Program-made: the position numbers and the translations under genes
Part shown: positions 61,009-64,000 of the stretch, in pieces
Layout of the letters: the number at the start of each line of letters is the position of its first letter
Position numbering within the stretch: position 1 is the first letter of the stretch
NCBI RefSeq assembly: GCF_036669915.1
Contig: NC_089314.1
Coordinates: 2,531,120-2,595,119, forward strand
Direction of reading: 5' to 3'
Length of the DNA: 64,000 nucleotides
From: Pocillopora verrucosa
Lineage: Eukaryota > Cnidaria > Anthozoa > Scleractinia > Pocilloporidae
Notes under the pieces: model-generated
Told to the model about the DNA's origin: nothing
Databases searched by the model: none
What the model saw: only the letters and a program-made list of their open reading frames with translations

Positions 61009-61861
61009 GTAACAATTAAAGTATTATCTTTATGCAAATTTATAAAGTATATAAACGACAGTACGAAAATTTTTAACAATAAAATCCCCTGATGAGTGAG
61101 CAACCACAAAACAGGCTTGATGAAAGTATAGTCTCTCTGTTTTTTCCCCTATCGCAACAAATATCACGCTCTACTTTTACGTATCGAGCACTGTAAAACG
61201 GAAAAATCAATACACAGACTTCCTATATATTTATGTATATATATAATATATATGTGTGAAACAGATTATAAACTGTTTATAATCTCTTGTATGAAAGAAA
61301 TTCACAGTAATTTCGCGATTTTAACTTTCGCATATATAATCTTAAGCGTATTTTCTTTCTTTCTTTCTTTCTTTCATGGTAAAGGATTACGGATGAAGAA
61401 GTTTCTGGATTTTATTAGACTAGAATCAGTTTCTCCTTCTCGGGTAAAAAAAAAAAGTGGGAAAAAATTAATTTCAGCATGCCGCGGGGAGCTCTGGGTG
61501 CGACCTCTTTTTACTTGCGCGACGGGCTTCGTAGAAAAGGAGGGACTACTCATAGCAAAAAGTTTCTTGCCATCATTTGACCATATTTCGTAAGTCCGAC
61601 ACAGCGAAAGAATAAAATTCAAATATTGAGGCAGCCCCAGAGGTCATCCTCTTTTCTTCTGATTTGAAATCAAACTGAACAAAACATGGTTTATTGATAT
61701 CTTAAGAAACCTATAACGATATCATTACAACAAGAAAATGAAATATTGCTGTTTTACTTGTCTCGTAGAAAAATTTATCGTTAAATCATTTGGTATATTC
61801 TTATTTTGCTACAAAAAGGGTATTCTTGTTGCATCGTGGGAGGAAAAAACAGTTTGCTGAA
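59959..61861. other. Spacer between subfamily III copy B and the next GPCR
   Basis: A shortened version of 45976-49081 with the three deletions listed above. It includes the CTGATGAGTG repeat (about 61075-61250), a (TA)n tract near 60970-61003, and the predicted 5' UTR exon (about 61430-61589, donor GTAAGTCC at 61590, acceptor at 61818). No OTU-like block is present. Confidence 0.7.
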
Positions 61862-64000
61862 ATGGATTTGAGCTCATGGAACATGTTCTGGCTCCTGTGT
61901 TTTGGATTGTTGGCGATACTGATCGTCTTTGGAAATACTCTAACCATCTGGATATTCCTGAAGCAGAAACAACGCAAACGAACTTCTTTTCTTCTTATCA
62001 GCTTGTCTGTTGCTGATTTACTTGTGGGATTGTTGTCCATCCCTCTTTTTATAGCAGCATATGAAGCATCTTCGGTAACTGTAAGCATGGTATTCCGCCG
62101 TGTTGACGTTTTCACAGCGTTAGCTTCCATCTACACTCTTGGCGTCATTTCCGTGGAGAGGATGTTTGCCGTCGCTTGGCCCTATCGTCACAGAACTTTG
62201 AAACTGCGTGCTTACATCTGTGCTATTGCCACACCGTGGATCATGTCAGCAATGATCACTGTTTTAGTTTTTACTCTTATCAATGTATGGGGCCTTCTTA
62301 TTTTTTGTCCTGCCGCGCCTCTTATAGTTATGTGTCTTGCATATTATGTTATTTGGAAGAAACAGAGATCAGCGATGGGTAATCAGAATCAGTCAAGAGA
62401 GGCAAGGTTAGCAAAGACTTTATTTTTGATAACGGGAGCTTCGATTTTGACTTGGCTTCCATTTCAAATTCTTAATATAGTGTTATACTTTGGCGTTATA
62501 GGAAATTTTTCGTACTCGACATTTACATTCCTACTCGTTAGGGTCTTACAATTTAGCAATTCTCTCGTGAACGTGATAATTTATCCGTTTAGAATCCCAG
62601 GATTTAGGAAAACTCTTTGGCGGATGCTCCGCTGCCATCAAAGGTTCGACGATCGGGCGCCAACGCCAGCTAGGTCAGAGTCTGTTGTGTCCCTGAGAAG
62701 ACTAACGAGTTCCAAATGTTCACCAGGGAACCCTAATCAGGAAATTGCACTGTAAATCCATCATTGTCTCGATTGTTAGGTAAACTTATCTGCTTTTAGT
62801 ATGGGGGTGGGATTTATGTGAGGTTTAGTGCTGGGATAGGTTATAAATTGAAGAGGGGCTTAGTCTCTTTTCTTAGAGTCTAGCATCTCATCGGGGGCTT
62901 TAACATGTTAAAATGTATCTGAGAAGAGAAACATCAGGTCTTGCCTGGGAACGCGTCCTTCGCTTCCACTCTTCTACAAAGCCTCAGTTTGAGCTCGTCA
63001 ATCGCGCAAAAATTACATAGGTTTACTCCTCCATCAAGTTCTTCGGGGAAGGCCTCAGTGCGGGCAAATTTTTGGCGAACGAGTACTCATTGCTTCTCTA
63101 TGAAAGGGGACCCTGAATAACGGGAAAACTCTTGTTGCAACCTGTTCCAACGCTTTGTAGAGGATTCTTTAAAAATGGCAGTGCGAACTCTGCATGAAAA
63201 CGAGCAAATGCACGAAACACCACAAAAACATCGATATCGATCGATGTCTGAACGTAATGACGGCGCAATAAACTTTTATAGTGTCTGGTTTTTGGTTCAA
63301 ATAAGCTGATCATGCATTGTTATAGATGTCTCTTATATAGTTTGGAAAAGGATCTTTTGGAGGCAATTTTTTGAATAATATCACTTTTGTGCATCTGCAT
63401 GATTACCATTAATCGACTTCCTGAAATTGATGTCAACAAAATTACCTCTAGATTTGACGTAATGGCTTTTGTAAGATTTTTTCTATCATAATAAAAGCAC
63501 TTTTAAACTTAAAACTATAAAGAAACATTGTCGATAATTCAGAAAATTTACAGAGTTTCTTTTTGAACTTAGAGCGGCAAATAACACCTTATGGAGGAAA
63601 TTCGTCACAAAACTGCCGAAAATGAGAGCTTGAAATCAAGAGTAGCGGAATTGAGTCACCGCAAAACGATGGATTTTATTTTCTATACAGGATTTCCTAA
63701 CCCAGCAGTGTTCGATTGTATCTATGAATGTTTAAACTGTGGAAGTGAAGGAGATAATTTTATCCACTAGCATTCAAAATCAGATGATTTAACGGAAAAT
63801 AAGAGAGCTGGTTAAGATTCCCCTAACTTCCCATTTCAAAGTAGGAATTTTTAAAAACTCTCTGTAGGCTGACTCAGAGGTAAGGGTTTAGGGATGAGCA
63901 TTGCAGCAATTTATTAAATAAAGGCAGACTCCCCTAAGCTGCATCACCATTTCGTGGATAAATTTTATGTTTTTGAAATTTACAACCTTTCCATTGGGTC
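61251..64000 (+). repeat. Array unit 3 (runs off the window)
   Basis: Near-identical to 48471-51207 with rare substitutions and one extra short stretch near 62866-62890 (AGTCTCTTTTCTTAGAGTC). After the GPCR stop (62755) no gene is recognised up to the window end. Confidence 0.88.
61862..62755 (+). CDS. Class A GPCR, subfamily II, array unit 3 (297 aa)
   Basis: Identical to the receptor at 49082 except Met at residue 101, which makes the DRY-equivalent ERM as in the other two subfamily II genes. Other landmarks are the same: GN 24-25, LSVADLL, WPYRHRTLKLR, TWLP (197-200), NVIIY (237-241). The ATG at 61862 is the first in frame, 43 nt after a predicted acceptor. Confidence 0.95.
   Translation: MDLSSWNMFWLLCFGLLAILIVFGNTLTIWIFLKQKQRKRTSFLLISLSVADLLVGLLSIPLFIAAYEASSVTVSMVFRRVDVFTALASIYTLGVISVERMFAVAWPYRHRTLKLRAYICAIATPWIMSAMITVLVFTLINVWGLLIFCPAAPLIVMCLAYYVIWKKQRSAMGNQNQSREARLAKTLFLITGASILTWLPFQILNIVLYFGVIGNFSYSTFTFLLVRVLQFSNSLVNVIIYPFRIPGFRKTLWRMLRCHQRFDDRAPTPARSESVVSLRRLTSSKCSPGNPNQEIAL

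Larger units (their letters stand above)
58717..64000 (+). repeat. Recent duplicate of 44734-51207
   Basis: Near-identical over its length apart from three segments present only in the left copy: about 46158-46532, 46698-46866 and 47331-47990. The match runs off the window end. It carries the second subfamily III gene and the third array unit. Confidence 0.92.

Overview
The window looks like nuclear DNA of a cnidarian, most likely an anthozoan such as a stony coral. It is AT-rich, has two multi-exon housekeeping-type genes with short exons, carries many small foldback elements in introns, and holds a cluster of class A GPCR genes whose coding sequence lies in one exon. The species assignment is inference. 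No bacterial, viral-capsid or CRISPR features were seen, and I recognised no tRNA or rRNA gene.

Region 1 (1-13.0 kb) holds two divergent genes. VPS18, a HOPS/CORVET core subunit, is on the minus strand: 13 exons can be followed in phase, giving the first ~374 codons, and the rest lies to the left of the window. An F-box protein gene of five exons (464 aa) is on the plus strand. Only about 300 bp separate the two ATGs, so they probably share a bidirectional promoter. VPS18 introns hold at least three foldback MITEs.

Region 2 (15-29.2 kb) is GPCR subfamily I: one minus-strand receptor, then three plus-strand tandem copies. The three copies share coding sequence, a predicted 5' UTR exon and intron, and more distant upstream sequence. 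A decayed Penelope-like GIY-YIG fragment lies upstream of the first of them.

Region 3 (29.9-33.0 kb) is a 3-kb segment bounded by TTAA and imperfect terminal inverted repeats. Inside are two pieces of a P2X7 ballast-like cysteine domain separated by a large inverted repeat. This is the most unusual object in the window.

Region 4 (33.7-64 kb) is an expanding array with GPCR subfamily II (four genes, all with NVIIY in place of NPxxY) and subfamily III (two melatonin-receptor-like genes with NRY and NPFIY, plus one truncated start). Units of about 5 kb repeat at 38.3, 48.5 and 61.2 kb. The segment from 58.7 kb to the window end is a very recent, deletion-bearing copy of 44.7-51.2 kb; the two subfamily II copies differ by one residue and the two subfamily III copies by eleven. 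Between the copies lies a large foldback element (53.7-55.8 kb) with 60-bp tandem subrepeats and a smaller MITE at its centre. A LINE reverse transcriptase fragment and an OTU-like fragment are also present.

Together the right-hand 49 kb reads as a chemoreceptor-type GPCR birth-and-death cluster driven by tandem duplication, next to ordinary conserved genes.
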